From: Conyzicola lurida
GTDB lineage: Bacteria > Actinomycetota > Actinomycetes > Actinomycetales > Microbacteriaceae
Reading direction: 5' to 3'
Assembly: GCF_014204935.1 (NCBI RefSeq)
Contig: NZ_JACHMJ010000001.1
Span: 558,001 to 622,000, forward strand
DNA: 64,000 nucleotides
Every line of letters starts with the position of its first letter. Within the stretch, counting starts at the first letter, position 1. Shown piece by piece: positions 1 through 7,979 of the stretch. Position numbers and translations under genes: made by a program. Below the pieces are notes generated by a model, which saw only the letters and a program-made list of their open reading frames with translations, did no database searches and was not told where the DNA came from.

Positions 1-6
1 CGAGCC

Positions 7-12
7 TACGCT
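7..12 (+). promoter_or_regulatory. -10 box TACGCT, probable leaderless start
   Basis: TACGCT lies 6 bases before the ATG at 19, with no Shine-Dalgarno between. The -35 region falls outside the window. Confidence 0.5.
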
Positions 13-18
13 TTAGGC

Positions 19-1902
19 ATGGCCAATCGACTAGCGTCCGCTGTGAGTCCGTACCTCCGATCGCACGCCGACAACCCGGTGGACTGGTTCGAGTGGGGGA
101 CCGAGGCATTCGACGAGGCCCGCCGCCGCGAGGTGCCCGTGCTCGTGTCGATCGGCTACTCCACCTGCCACTGGTGCCACGTGATGGCGCGCGAAAGTTT
201 CAGCGACCCCGTGCTCGCGTCGTACCTGAATGACAACTTCGTCGCGATCAAGGTCGACCGCGAGGAGTATCCCGACGTCGACGCGAGCTACCTCGCCGCC
301 GCCAGCGCCTTCACGTCCAACCTCGGCTGGCCGCTCAACGTGTTCGTCACACCCGGCGGCGAGACGTTTTACGCCGGCACCTACTTCCCTCCGCAGCCTG
401 TCGCCCCGCACCCCGCGTTCCGCCAGGTGCTCGAGGCCGTGAACGACGCGTGGACCCATCGCCGCGCCGAGGCCGAGGGCAACGCCGCCCACATCGCCGG
501 CGCGCTGCGGGCGCTCGGCGACCGCGAACCCGGACCGCTGCCGGGCGCGGCCGAGTTCGACGCGATCGTCGCGGAACTGCTGCATTACGAGGACACCGAG
601 TTCGGCGGCTTCGGCGGCGCCCCCAAGTTCCCGGTCGCCACGGTCGTCGACCTCCTCCTCGACCGGGGCAGTGTGGGGGATGCCGCGGCGCAGGCCCTCG
701 GCGAACGCACCCTCGCGGCGATGGCCGACTCACCGCTGCGCGACCGCATCGAGGGTGGCTTCTTCCGCTACTCGACCATGCGCGACTGGAGCGACCCGCA
801 CTACGAACGCATGCTCTACGACAACGCGCTGCTGCTCGGCGCGTACTCGCGCGTGGGGCGTCACGACGTGGCCGAGGGCATCGCCTCGTTCCTCATCTCG
901 GTCATGCAGCAGGAGGGCGGCGGTTTCGCCTCCGCGCAGGACAGCGAGAGCACCGTCGACGGTGTGCGGGTCGAGGGCGGGTACTACGCGCTCGACGTCG
1001 ACGACCGCGCGGCGCAGGCGCCGCCGGCCCTCGACCGCAAGATCCTCACCGGCTGGAACGGTCTCGCGATCGAGGCACTCGCCGCCGCGGGCAACCGGCT
1101 CGACCGCCCCGAGTGGGTCGCCGCCGCCCGCCGCGCCGCCGACTACCTGCTCGAGAACCACGTGCTGCCCGACCGGCTCGTGCGCGCCTCGATCGACGGC
1201 ACCGTCTCGGCCGCGCGCGCGACGCTCGAGGACTACGGCATGTTCGCGGGCGCGCTGCTCGAGCTCGCGCTGGCGACGGGGGAGGCCCGCTACGCGGTCG
1301 AGGGGCGCGCGCTGATCGACGCGGCGCTCACCTCGGTCGCTGAGCTAGTCGAAGCGCCCGGCCCTTCGACAGGCTCAGGGACCGCCTTCACCGTCCCCGG
1401 AGGCGCCGACCCCGTGCTCGCCGCCCACGGACTCGCCCTCGCGAGCGACCCGAGCGAGGGCGCCTACCCGAGCGGGATCAGCGCCATGGCCGCCGCCGCG
1501 CAGCGCCTGTACTCGCTCACCGCCGACCCCCGCTACCTCGCCGCCGCGACCGACGCCATGGCGGGGTTCGCCCCGCTCGCGGTGCAGCGTCCGATCGCGT
1601 TCGGCGCCGCGCTCGGCGTGATGAGCGCGCTCGGCGCGGAGTCGAGCCAGCTCGTCGTCGTGACCGGTACGCGGTCGCACGACGGGGAGGACGTGGCATC
1701 GGTCGCCCGTGCCTGGCAGCGGTCGGGTGCCGTGGTCGGCGTCGTGACGGCGGAGCAGGCGCTCGTATTCGCCGACGCGGGGTTCGAGCTGTTCGAGGGC
1801 CGGGTGAGCCGCGACGGTCTCGCGACCGCCTACCTCTGCCGCGACTTCGTCTGCGCGTTGCCCGTCACGGATGCGGCATCCCTCTTGGCAACCCTGCCGT
1901 AG
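19..1902 (+). CDS. DUF255 thioredoxin-domain protein (YyaL/SSP411 family)
   Basis: A 627-residue cytoplasmic protein. Its N-terminal thioredoxin-like domain carries the family signature CHWCH (Cys50, Cys53). The C-terminal two thirds resemble the alpha/alpha-barrel of N-acylglucosamine epimerases, as usual in this family. The cellular role is not established; a redox or sugar-related function is usually guessed. The ATG at 19 follows a -10-like box directly. Residues about 440-455 are encoded by a dispersed GGTCGCTGAGC-type repeat read in frame ([15 protein letters not shown]), so this loop is probably a recent insertion. The gene converges on the sulfurtransferase with only 7 bases between the stops. 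Family assignment is secure, function is not. Confidence 0.9.
   Translation: MANRLASAVSPYLRSHADNPVDWFEWGTEAFDEARRREVPVLVSIGYSTCHWCHVMARESFSDPVLASYLNDNFVAIKVDREEYPDVDASYLAAASAFTSNLGWPLNVFVTPGGETFYAGTYFPPQPVAPHPAFRQVLEAVNDAWTHRRAEAEGNAAHIAGALRALGDREPGPLPGAAEFDAIVAELLHYEDTEFGGFGGAPKFPVATVVDLLLDRGSVGDAAAQALGERTLAAMADSPLRDRIEGGFFRYSTMRDWSDPHYERMLYDNALLLGAYSRVGRHDVAEGIASFLISVMQQEGGGFASAQDSESTVDGVRVEGGYYALDVDDRAAQAPPALDRKILTGWNGLAIEALAAAGNRLDRPEWVAAARRAADYLLENHVLPDRLVRASIDGTVSAARATLEDYGMFAGALLELALATGEARYAVEGRALIDAALTSVAELVEAPGPSTGSGTAFTVPGGADPVLAAHGLALASDPSEGAYPSGISAMAAAAQRLYSLTADPRYLAAATDAMAGFAPLAVQRPIAFGAALGVMSALGAESSQLVVVTGTRSHDGEDVASVARAWQRSGAVVGVVTAEQALVFADAGFELFEGRVSRDGLATAYLCRDFVCALPVTDAASLLATLP
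1335..1383 (+). repeat. REP-like inverted pair inside a coding region
   Basis: GGTCGCTGAGCTAGTCGAAG and the opposing CTTCGACAGGCTCAGGGACC form the same head-to-head pair seen between genes elsewhere in the window. Here it lies in frame inside the DUF255 gene, without a stop. Confidence 0.8.
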
Positions 1903-1909
1903 GCGGGGA

Positions 1910-2788
1910 CTACGCCGCCGTGACCACCACGGGAGCCTCGGGGTCGGCGACCCACTCGTTGAGCGAGCCGTCGAAGATCGCCACGTCGGTGTGGCCCAGC
2001 AGGGTGAGGGCGAGCGCGTCGGACGACGAGGCGATGCCGCCCGCGCAGTAGGTGACGACGCGGTCGAGTTCGAGCAGCGGCGCGAAGGTCGTGCGCAGCG
2101 TCTCGAGGGGCAGCAACGCCTTGGTGTCGCGGTCGACGATGCGGCCGGCGGGGATGCTGAGGCTGCCGGGGATGTGGCCGAGCCGCGAGCGGTGGCCGTC
2201 CTCGCCGGTGAACTCCTTGGGCGGCAGTGCGCAGAGCAGCGGGCCGTCCTGCGCGACGATCGCCTCGACCTCGGCTTTGTCTGCCCAGAGCTCGGGGCGC
2301 TCGGCGGTCACGGTGAATCCGCCGACGGCGGGTTGCACGTGGCCGACCTCGAGCTCGCGTCCGTCGAGCTTCCAGCTCGTGAGGCCGCCGTCGAGCACCG
2401 CGACGTTGTCGTAGCCGAACGAGCGGAACAGCCACCAGATGCGGGCGGCCCACTGCCCGACGACCGCGTCGTAGGCGACGACGGTCGTGTCGTTGGTGAT
2501 GCCGAGCGCGGAAGCGGCCGCGGCGAACCGGGCGGCGTCGGGGCGGGTGAACGGGTACGGGCCGTTCGGATCGGCGAAGTCCTCGAGCGCGTCGGCGAAG
2601 ACGGCGCCGGGGATGTGCCCGGTGACGAGGTACTCCTCGTGCCCGCTCAGGTAGCCCGCGTGCCCGCCCGGCGCCAGATACGGCAACGCCGTCGCGTCGA
2701 GAACCACGAGGTTCTCGCTGCCGAGGTGGTCGGCCAGCCACTGGGTGCTGACGACGGGTGAAGAGAGCAGCGGGCCGGGAGAAGTCAT
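1910..2788 (-). CDS. Sulfurtransferase (thiosulfate/3-mercaptopyruvate type, two rhodanese domains)
   Basis: A 292-residue protein with two tandem rhodanese domains. The first (about residues 10-135) is catalytically silent. The second carries the active-site loop YCAGGIASS with catalytic Cys248. It transfers sulfane sulfur from thiosulfate or 3-mercaptopyruvate to cyanide or thiol acceptors. The loop CAGGIAS differs from the CRxGxR loop of classic thiosulfate sulfurtransferases, so substrate preference is uncertain. A TAGCGT box sits 6 bases before the ATG. It is followed by an unrelated membrane-protein gene upstream on the same strand, which has its own -10 box, so an operon is not required. 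Confidence 0.88.
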   Translation of the reverse strand: MTSPGPLLSSPVVSTQWLADHLGSENLVVLDATALPYLAPGGHAGYLSGHEEYLVTGHIPGAVFADALEDFADPNGPYPFTRPDAARFAAAASALGITNDTTVVAYDAVVGQWAARIWWLFRSFGYDNVAVLDGGLTSWKLDGRELEVGHVQPAVGGFTVTAERPELWADKAEVEAIVAQDGPLLCALPPKEFTGEDGHRSRLGHIPGSLSIPAGRIVDRDTKALLPLETLRTTFAPLLELDRVVTYCAGGIASSSDALALTLLGHTDVAIFDGSLNEWVADPEAPVVVTAA

Positions 2789-2794
2789 GGCTTC

Positions 2795-2800
2795 ACGCTA
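2795..2800 (-). promoter_or_regulatory. -10 box TAGCGT for the sulfurtransferase gene
   Basis: TAGCGT, then 6 bases (GAAGCC), then the ATG at 2788. Confidence 0.5.
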
Positions 2801-3412
2801 CTTCGATGCCCCGGCCTCCGCGCGGCCGGCCGCAACCTGCCGTAACGCGGCGCCGCCGCCGGTCTGCACGACGAGCACGACCCACCCCGCGGCGAGGCAG
2901 AGCTGGCCGATCACGCCGACCGGGAAGAAGATGTGGTTGCCCAGGAACAACACCGCGCCGACCAGCACGAGCAGCGCGCCGGGCACCCCGCGCAGACCCA
3001 GCCGCGTCACGGCGAATCCGACGGCCACGGCGCAGGCCAGCACGAAAGCGACGCTGCCGATCATCCCGAGCCCGTCGCCGAACCGGAACATCGTGCCCAT
3101 GCCCTCGTGCCCCTCGTGGGTGAGCGCGCCGGCGCCGATGCCCGCGAGGATGTCGAGCGCGGAGTAGAACGCGGCGTAGACGAACGCCAGCGTGCCGACG
3201 AGCCAGCTGAGCCACGCGGCGTGCCCGCGCACGAGCAGCCAGGGCGCGAAGCCGAGCAGCGGGAACACCGCGAGGATGCCGATGTGCAGATCACGCCAGT
3301 ACCGGGCGGATGACGCGTCGAGATCGGTCGGGTGCGTGACACCGACCGCCGCGAGAACGAGCGGCGGGATCGCCACGGCGAGACAGAGCAGGACGATGCG
3401 GCGCGGGAACAT
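2798..3412 (-). CDS. Polytopic membrane protein of unknown function
   Basis: 204 residues, about five to six hydrophobic segments: residues about 5-25, 45-65, 70-90, a pair in 110-150, and 160-180. A short loop between the middle segments is rich in His and Glu (THEGHEGMG). The protein ends in an Ala/Arg-rich cytoplasmic tail. No enzymatic motif is recognised. The ATG at 3412 sits 6 bases after a TAGCAT box. Its stop lies 9 bases before the sulfurtransferase start codon, overlapping that gene's -10 box. Calling it an integral membrane protein is safe; nothing more can be said. Confidence 0.75.
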   Translation of the reverse strand: MFPRRIVLLCLAVAIPPLVLAAVGVTHPTDLDASSARYWRDLHIGILAVFPLLGFAPWLLVRGHAAWLSWLVGTLAFVYAAFYSALDILAGIGAGALTHEGHEGMGTMFRFGDGLGMIGSVAFVLACAVAVGFAVTRLGLRGVPGALLVLVGAVLFLGNHIFFPVGVIGQLCLAAGWVVLVVQTGGGAALRQVAAGRAEAGASK

Positions 3413-3418
3413 GCCGCC

Positions 3419-3424
3419 ATGCTA
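3419..3424 (-). promoter_or_regulatory. -10 box TAGCAT for the membrane protein gene
   Basis: TAGCAT, 6 bases (GGCGGC), then the ATG at 3412. Confidence 0.5.
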
Positions 3425-3433
3425 GGGCCCCGA

Positions 3434-3494
3434 TGTCAGAGATGGCCCCATCCCGGCGGGGATGGGGCCATCTCTGACACTTCTGCGCTGGTTG
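3434..3494. repeat. Perfect 21-bp palindromic stem, member of a dispersed 61-bp repeat
   Basis: Arms 3434-3454 and 3459-3479 are perfectly complementary with a GGCG loop. The palindrome ends in TGTCAGAGAT/ATCTCTGACA, followed by CACTTCTGCGCTGGTTG. The same terminal palindrome and flank recur in opposite orientation at 63204-63266. It could act as a bidirectional terminator, but no T-run follows, so a REP-like element is the better description. Confidence 0.8.
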
Positions 3495-3513
3495 CAGCGG
3501 GGCGGCCCGCCGG

Positions 3514-4095
3514 CTAGCGCACCGTCTTGCGCGAGGTGATCACGCCGGTGTCGAAGCCGAGCAGGTGCAGTCCGCCGTGGAAGCGGGCGTGCTCGACTTT
3601 GAGGCAGCGGTCCATCACGACGGTCAGGCCCTTGCTCTCGCCGTAGATCGCGGCGTCCTGGTTCCAGATGCCGAGCTGCACCCAGACCGTCTTCGCCCCG
3701 ACCGCGAGCACGTCGTCGATGACAGACGGGATGTCGCTTCCCTTACGGAACACGTCGACGATGTCGGGCACCTCGGGCAGCGAGGCGAGGTCGGGGTAGG
3801 CCTTCTGGCCGAGGATCTCGGTGGCGTTCGGGTTGACGAAGTACACGCGGTAGTCGCTCGACTGCAGCAGGTAGGTGCCGACGAAGTAGCTCGAGCGGGT
3901 CGCGTTCGGCGAGGCGCCGACGATCGCGATCGACTTCGCGGCGCGCAGGATCTTCAGGCGTTCCTTGGCGCTCGGTCCGACCCAGGTGCGCTGCGACTTC
4001 AGCAGCTTCGCGAGCGGGGAGCTGGCGGGCAGCTCGCAGGAGAGCCCGTTCGAGAGCTGGGTGGTGACCGTGTCTTCCACTGTGGCGGTGCTCAT
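3514..4095 (-). CDS. CoA-binding domain protein (CoA_binding_2, YccU-like)
   Basis: 193 residues with a Rossmann-type CoA-binding fold. The motif IAIVGASPNATRSSYFVGTYL (about residues 53-73) is the nucleotide-binding turn; the later segment VWVQLGIWN and the VVMDRC region are typical of the family. The start codon is directly adjacent to the metY stop (TAAATG), so the two are surely co-transcribed and translationally coupled. This pairing suggests a role linked to sulfur amino-acid metabolism or acyl-CoA sensing, but the family has no firm biochemical function. Confidence 0.85.
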   Translation of the reverse strand: MSTATVEDTVTTQLSNGLSCELPASSPLAKLLKSQRTWVGPSAKERLKILRAAKSIAIVGASPNATRSSYFVGTYLLQSSDYRVYFVNPNATEILGQKAYPDLASLPEVPDIVDVFRKGSDIPSVIDDVLAVGAKTVWVQLGIWNQDAAIYGESKGLTVVMDRCLKVEHARFHGGLHLLGFDTGVITSRKTVR

Positions 4096-5388
4096 TTACT
4101 TGCCTTCCGTTGCGGCGTTCAGAGCCTGGTCGAGGTCGTAGATGATGTCGTCCGGGTCTTCGATTCCCACGCTAATACGAACCAGGCCGGGCAGCACGCC
4201 CGCTTCGCCGAGCTGCTGCTCGGTGAGCTGGGCGTGGGTCGTGGATGCCGGATGGATGACGAGGGTCTTCGCGTCGCCGATGTTCGCGAGGTGGCTCGCG
4301 AGGTCGACCGACTCGATGAACTTCTGGCCGACAGCGCGGCCGCCGGCGACGCCGAAGCTGAACACCGAGCCGGGGCCCTTCGGCAGGTACTTGTTCGCGC
4401 GCTCGTGGTGCGGGTGCGCGGGCAGGCCGGCCCAGTTGACGAACTCGATGCGCGGGTCCGCGTCGAGCCACTCGGCGACGATGCGCGCGTTGTCGACGTG
4501 CGCCTGCAGGCGGAACGGCAGCGTCTCGACGCCCTGGGCGAGGAGCCAGGCGGAGTGCGGGGAGAGCGCGGGGCCGATGTCGCGCAGCTGCTCGGCGCGC
4601 AGGCGGGTGAGGAACGCGTACTCGCCGAAGTTGCCGTGCCAGTTGAGCCCGCCATAGGAGGGGACCGGCTGGTCGAACAGCGGGAAGTGCTCGTTGGCCC
4701 AGTGGAAGCGGCCGCTCTCGACGACGACGCCGCCGAGCGTGGTGCCCGCTCCGCCGAGGAACTTGGTGGCGGAGTGCACGACGACGTCGGCGCCCCACTC
4801 GATCGGACGGCTGAGGTAGGGGGTCGCGATCGTCGAGTCGACGATGAGCGGGATGTTGTGCGCGTGGGCCACGTCGGCGAGGCCCTCGATGTCGGCGATC
4901 TCGCCCGACGGGTTGGCGACGATCTCGGCGAAGATCAGCTTGGTCTTCGGGGTGATCGCGGCCGCGTAGTCGGCGGCGTCGGAGGAGTGCACGAAGGTGG
5001 TCTCCACACCGAAGCGGCGCAGCGTGACGTCGAGCTGGGTGATCGATCCGCCGTAGAGGTTGGCGGAGGCGACGATGTGGTCGCCCGCGCCGGCGAGCGA
5101 CGCGAAGGTGATGAACTGCGCGCTCAGACCGCTCGCCGTGGCGACGGCGCCGAGTCCGCCCTCGAGGGACGCGACCCGCTCTTCGAACGCGGCGACGGTG
5201 GGGTTACCGAGACGGGAGTAGATGTTGCCGTATTTCTGGAGGGCGAATCTGGCCGCGGCATCCGAGGTGTCATCGAAGACGAACGCGCTCGTCTGGTAGA
5301 TGGGGAGGGCACGTGCGCCGGTGACGGCGTCGGGGATGTTACCCGCGTGAATTGCCCGTGTTCTAAATCCGTATTCGCGATCAGCCAT
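4096..5388 (-). CDS. metY: O-acetylhomoserine sulfhydrylase
   Basis: A 430-residue PLP enzyme of the Cys/Met metabolism family. It makes homocysteine from O-acetylhomoserine and sulfide in direct-sulfhydrylation methionine synthesis. The cofactor lysine is Lys209 in the motif HSATKFLGGAG; upstream the substrate-loop motif IYSRLGNPT is intact. Length and the early motif AIHAGNIPDAVTGAR match MetY rather than the shorter MetB/MetC. No metX lies in the window, unlike the common metX-metY arrangement. A TAGCGT box 6 bases before the ATG suggests leaderless expression, and there is no room for a riboswitch upstream. Confidence 0.93.
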   Translation of the reverse strand: MADREYGFRTRAIHAGNIPDAVTGARALPIYQTSAFVFDDTSDAAARFALQKYGNIYSRLGNPTVAAFEERVASLEGGLGAVATASGLSAQFITFASLAGAGDHIVASANLYGGSITQLDVTLRRFGVETTFVHSSDAADYAAAITPKTKLIFAEIVANPSGEIADIEGLADVAHAHNIPLIVDSTIATPYLSRPIEWGADVVVHSATKFLGGAGTTLGGVVVESGRFHWANEHFPLFDQPVPSYGGLNWHGNFGEYAFLTRLRAEQLRDIGPALSPHSAWLLAQGVETLPFRLQAHVDNARIVAEWLDADPRIEFVNWAGLPAHPHHERANKYLPKGPGSVFSFGVAGGRAVGQKFIESVDLASHLANIGDAKTLVIHPASTTHAQLTEQQLGEAGVLPGLVRISVGIEDPDDIIYDLDQALNAATEGK

Positions 5389-5394
5389 GCGTTC

Positions 5395-5400
5395 ACGCTA
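5395..5400 (-). promoter_or_regulatory. -10 box TAGCGT for metY
   Basis: TAGCGT, 6 bases (GAACGC), then the ATG at 5388. Confidence 0.5.
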
Positions 5401-5453
5401 GCCGAGCGACCCTGAGGCGACGGACGGCCGCGTAACACGGAGCCACGAACGGG

Positions 5454-7094
5454 CTAACGCCAGGTCGGCAGCCACCAGCGTGCCGCGATCCAGCGCGCGT
5501 CCAGCTGCATGCCGGTCCACAGCGGCCAGAAGTACACGCTGAGCGCCACCGCGACGGCGAGGAAGACGCCGACGATCACGATGCCGCGCGTGCGTCTGCC
5601 CGGATCCTTGGTGCGGTCGCCGAGGATCAGCCCGATCACGAGCGTGAGCCCGAGGATCATGTAGGGCTCGAAGGCGATCGTGTAGAACTGGAACACCGTG
5701 CGGTGCAGGTACATCAGCCACGGCACGTAGCCCGCGACCATACCCATGAGGATCAGCCCGACCTTCCACTCGCGGTACCGGGCCAGCCGGTAGACGAGGT
5801 AGAGGATGGCGGCGGTGGCCGCCCACCAGATGAGCGGATTGGCGATGCCGGTGATCGATTCGCCGCAGGTCGTCGCGGCGCAGCCGTTCTCGCCCATGGC
5901 GCTCGACTGGTAGAACATGCTCGTCGGCCGCACCATAAACAGCCAGGTCAGCGGGTTGGCCTGGTAGCTGTGGGGCCGGGTTTCGCCCACGTGGTATGCG
6001 TACACACTGGTCTGGAAGTGCCACCAGCTCTGCCACGACAACGGCACCCACGAGAGCATGCCGGTCCAGGCGTTGCCGGCCTCCTCGGCCCAGTGCCGGT
6101 AGTACCCGTTGTCGGTGGTGAACCAGCTGATCCAGGTGGAGAGGTGCGCGGCGGCCGCGATCGGCACGGTGAGCAGGAAGCTCACCGGCGCCTGCTTGAG
6201 CAGCGTGCCGGACCCCCAGAAGAAGACGCCGGAGCGACGGCGGGCGAGCGCGTCGACGACGAGCGTGTAGACCGCGAACGCGGCGAGGAAGTAGAAGCCG
6301 CTCCACTTGACCGCGGAGGTCAGGCCGAACGCGAGGCCCGCGGCGAGCAGCCACGGGCGCCACCACAGCGACGGTCCCCAGTCGGTGCCCTTTCCCGCGG
6401 CGGTACGCGCGGCGAGCCAGAGGGTGAGCCGCCGTTCCGCCCACGCCCGGTCGAGCAGCACCGCACCGAAGCCGAGCAGCGCGAAGAACATCACGTAGTT
6501 GTCGAGCAGCGCGACCCGGCTCATCACGATCGCGTTGCCCTCGATGGCGAACAGGCCGCCCGCGATGATTGCGAGCAGCGTCGAGTCGAACAGCTTCTTC
6601 GCGATCACCATGAGCAGCACGACGGCGAGGATGCCGACGAGGGCCGTGCTGATGCGCCATCCCACACTGTCGTCGGCGCCGAAGAGGGCCATGCCGGCGC
6701 CGATGATCCACTTGGCGAGGGGCGGGTGCACCACGAACGACGGGTCGCTGAGGAAGATGTCGGTGTCGCCGGCGTTGAAGCTCGTGTCGGCTTCGGCCGG
6801 CCAGGAGGCGGAGTAGCCGAGGTTCCACAGCGTCCACGAGTCCTTCACATAGAAGGTCTCGTCGAACACGAGCGAGTGCGGGGAGCCGAGGTTCCACAGC
6901 CGGGTGACCGCGGCGACGAGCACCACGATCGCGGGCGCGCCCCAGTTCCACAGCCGGCGGCCGAGCGTCGTCGACTGCGCGCGCAGCCACCACGCGTCGA
7001 GCCGCGTCATCGGGGCGGGTGCGGCGGGCTCTTCCCGGTCTTCCAGCATCGTCTCGAAGTCGTCGGCGCGGGATTCGGGCGCGGGGTTCGTCAC
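5454..7094 (-). CDS. pmt: Dolichyl-phosphate-mannose--protein mannosyltransferase (GT39)
   Basis: 546 residues, multi-spanning. It transfers mannose from polyprenyl-phosphate mannose to Ser/Thr of secreted proteins during Sec translocation, as known for actinobacterial Pmt. The first extracytoplasmic loop carries VFDETFYVKD with the conserved Asp-Glu pair of PMTs, followed by HPPLAKWIIGAG. Late loops contain IHLHRT-like MYLHRTVFQFYT. A charged N-terminal tail (about 35 residues, DDFETMLEDREEP) precedes the first membrane segment. I chose the GTG at 7094 because a TACGAT box lies 6 bases upstream; the reading frame stays open much further up, but that stretch runs antisense into rsmI. Confidence 0.92.
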   Translation of the reverse strand: MTNPAPESRADDFETMLEDREEPAAPAPMTRLDAWWLRAQSTTLGRRLWNWGAPAIVVLVAAVTRLWNLGSPHSLVFDETFYVKDSWTLWNLGYSASWPAEADTSFNAGDTDIFLSDPSFVVHPPLAKWIIGAGMALFGADDSVGWRISTALVGILAVVLLMVIAKKLFDSTLLAIIAGGLFAIEGNAIVMSRVALLDNYVMFFALLGFGAVLLDRAWAERRLTLWLAARTAAGKGTDWGPSLWWRPWLLAAGLAFGLTSAVKWSGFYFLAAFAVYTLVVDALARRRSGVFFWGSGTLLKQAPVSFLLTVPIAAAAHLSTWISWFTTDNGYYRHWAEEAGNAWTGMLSWVPLSWQSWWHFQTSVYAYHVGETRPHSYQANPLTWLFMVRPTSMFYQSSAMGENGCAATTCGESITGIANPLIWWAATAAILYLVYRLARYREWKVGLILMGMVAGYVPWLMYLHRTVFQFYTIAFEPYMILGLTLVIGLILGDRTKDPGRRTRGIVIVGVFLAVAVALSVYFWPLWTGMQLDARWIAARWWLPTWR

Positions 7095-7100
7095 CCGGCC

Positions 7101-7106
7101 ATCGTA
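7101..7106 (-). promoter_or_regulatory. -10 box TACGAT for the mannosyltransferase gene
   Basis: TACGAT, 6 bases (GGCCGG), then the GTG at 7094. It is only 16 bases from the divergent -10 box of rsmI. Confidence 0.5.
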
Positions 7107-7122
7107 CTTTCCCGCGCGATGG

Positions 7123-7128
7123 GACAAT
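7123..7128 (+). promoter_or_regulatory. -10 box GACAAT for rsmI
   Basis: GACAAT, 5 bases, then the GTG at 7134. This decides for GTG 7134 over the in-frame ATG at 7119. Confidence 0.45.
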
Positions 7129-7133
7129 GGCAC

Positions 7134-7949
7134 GTGATCATTCTTGCGGCGACCCCGATCGGCAACCTCGGCGACGCCTCGAAGCGGCTGATCGAGGCGC
7201 TCACCAACGCGGAGACGATCGCGAGCGAGGACACCCGCACCACGATCCACCTCATGCGTGCCCTCGGCATCGAGAACCGGCCGCGCCTCATCGCCCTGCA
7301 CGAGCACAACGAGTCGCAGAAGGCGGCCGAGATCGCCGAGCTGGCGAGAGAGAGCGACGTGCTCGTTCTGTCGGATGCCGGTATGCCGGCGATCAGCGAC
7401 CCCGGATTCCCCCTCGTGGCCGCCGCTGCCGCGGCGGGCGTGACCGTCACCGCGATCCCCGGCCCCTCCGCCGTGCTCACCGCGCTCGCCGTCTCGGGCC
7501 TGCCGACCGACCGCTTCAGCTTCGAGGGGTTCCTGCCGCGCAAGAGCCGCGTCGCCTACTTCACCGCGCTCGTGCGCGAGCAGCGCACCATGGTGTTCTT
7601 CGAGAGCCCGAACCGGCTCGGCGACGCGCTCGCCGACCTCGCCACGGCGCTCGGCGACGACCGCCGCGTGGTCGTCTGCCGTGAGCTGACCAAGCTGCAC
7701 GAGGAAGTGAAGCGCGGAACCGCCCGGGAGCTGGCCGACTACTTCGCCGAGGGAGCGAGGGGCGAGATCTGCATCGTCGTCGAGGGCGCCGTCCCCGCGA
7801 CATCCGACCTTCCCACCGGCATCGAGCAGGTTCTCAAGCTCGTGACGGAGGGGTCGCGGCTCAAGGAGGCCGCCGCCGAGGTGGCCGAGGAGACCGGCCT
7901 GAGCAAGCGCGACCTGTACGAGGGTGCGCTGGCTGCACGGGCGCGGTAA
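7134..7949 (+). CDS. rsmI: 16S rRNA (cytidine1402-2'-O)-methyltransferase
   Basis: 271 residues from the GTG. A tetrapyrrole-methylase-fold SAM enzyme that 2'-O-methylates C1402 in the ribosomal decoding centre. The N-terminus IILAATPIGNLGDAS is the family signature; SDAGMPAISDPG and IPGPSAVLTALAVSGL are also diagnostic. The ATG at 7119 would add five residues (MGQWH) before the conserved start, and the -10-like box overlaps them, so GTG 7134 is preferred. It is divergent from the mannosyltransferase and followed by metG after 30 bases, which has its own -10 box. Confidence 0.93.
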   Translation: MIILAATPIGNLGDASKRLIEALTNAETIASEDTRTTIHLMRALGIENRPRLIALHEHNESQKAAEIAELARESDVLVLSDAGMPAISDPGFPLVAAAAAAGVTVTAIPGPSAVLTALAVSGLPTDRFSFEGFLPRKSRVAYFTALVREQRTMVFFESPNRLGDALADLATALGDDRRVVVCRELTKLHEEVKRGTARELADYFAEGARGEICIVVEGAVPATSDLPTGIEQVLKLVTEGSRLKEAAAEVAEETGLSKRDLYEGALAARAR

Positions 7950-7966
7950 CACTCGCAACCACCGTT

Positions 7967-7972
7967 TAGGAT
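7967..7972 (+). promoter_or_regulatory. -10 box TAGGAT for metG
   Basis: TAGGAT, 7 bases (GTAACGC), then the ATG at 7980. Confidence 0.55.
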
Positions 7973-7979
7973 GTAACGC

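Noticed and set aside
3565-5415. Long plus-strand open frame antisense to metY
   Set aside because: Low-complexity shadow; the minus strand encodes a clear metY and CoA-binding protein.
5389-5453. Possible SAM riboswitch for metY
   Set aside because: Only about 65 bases separate the genes, and a -10 box lies 6 bases from the ATG; no room for a leader.
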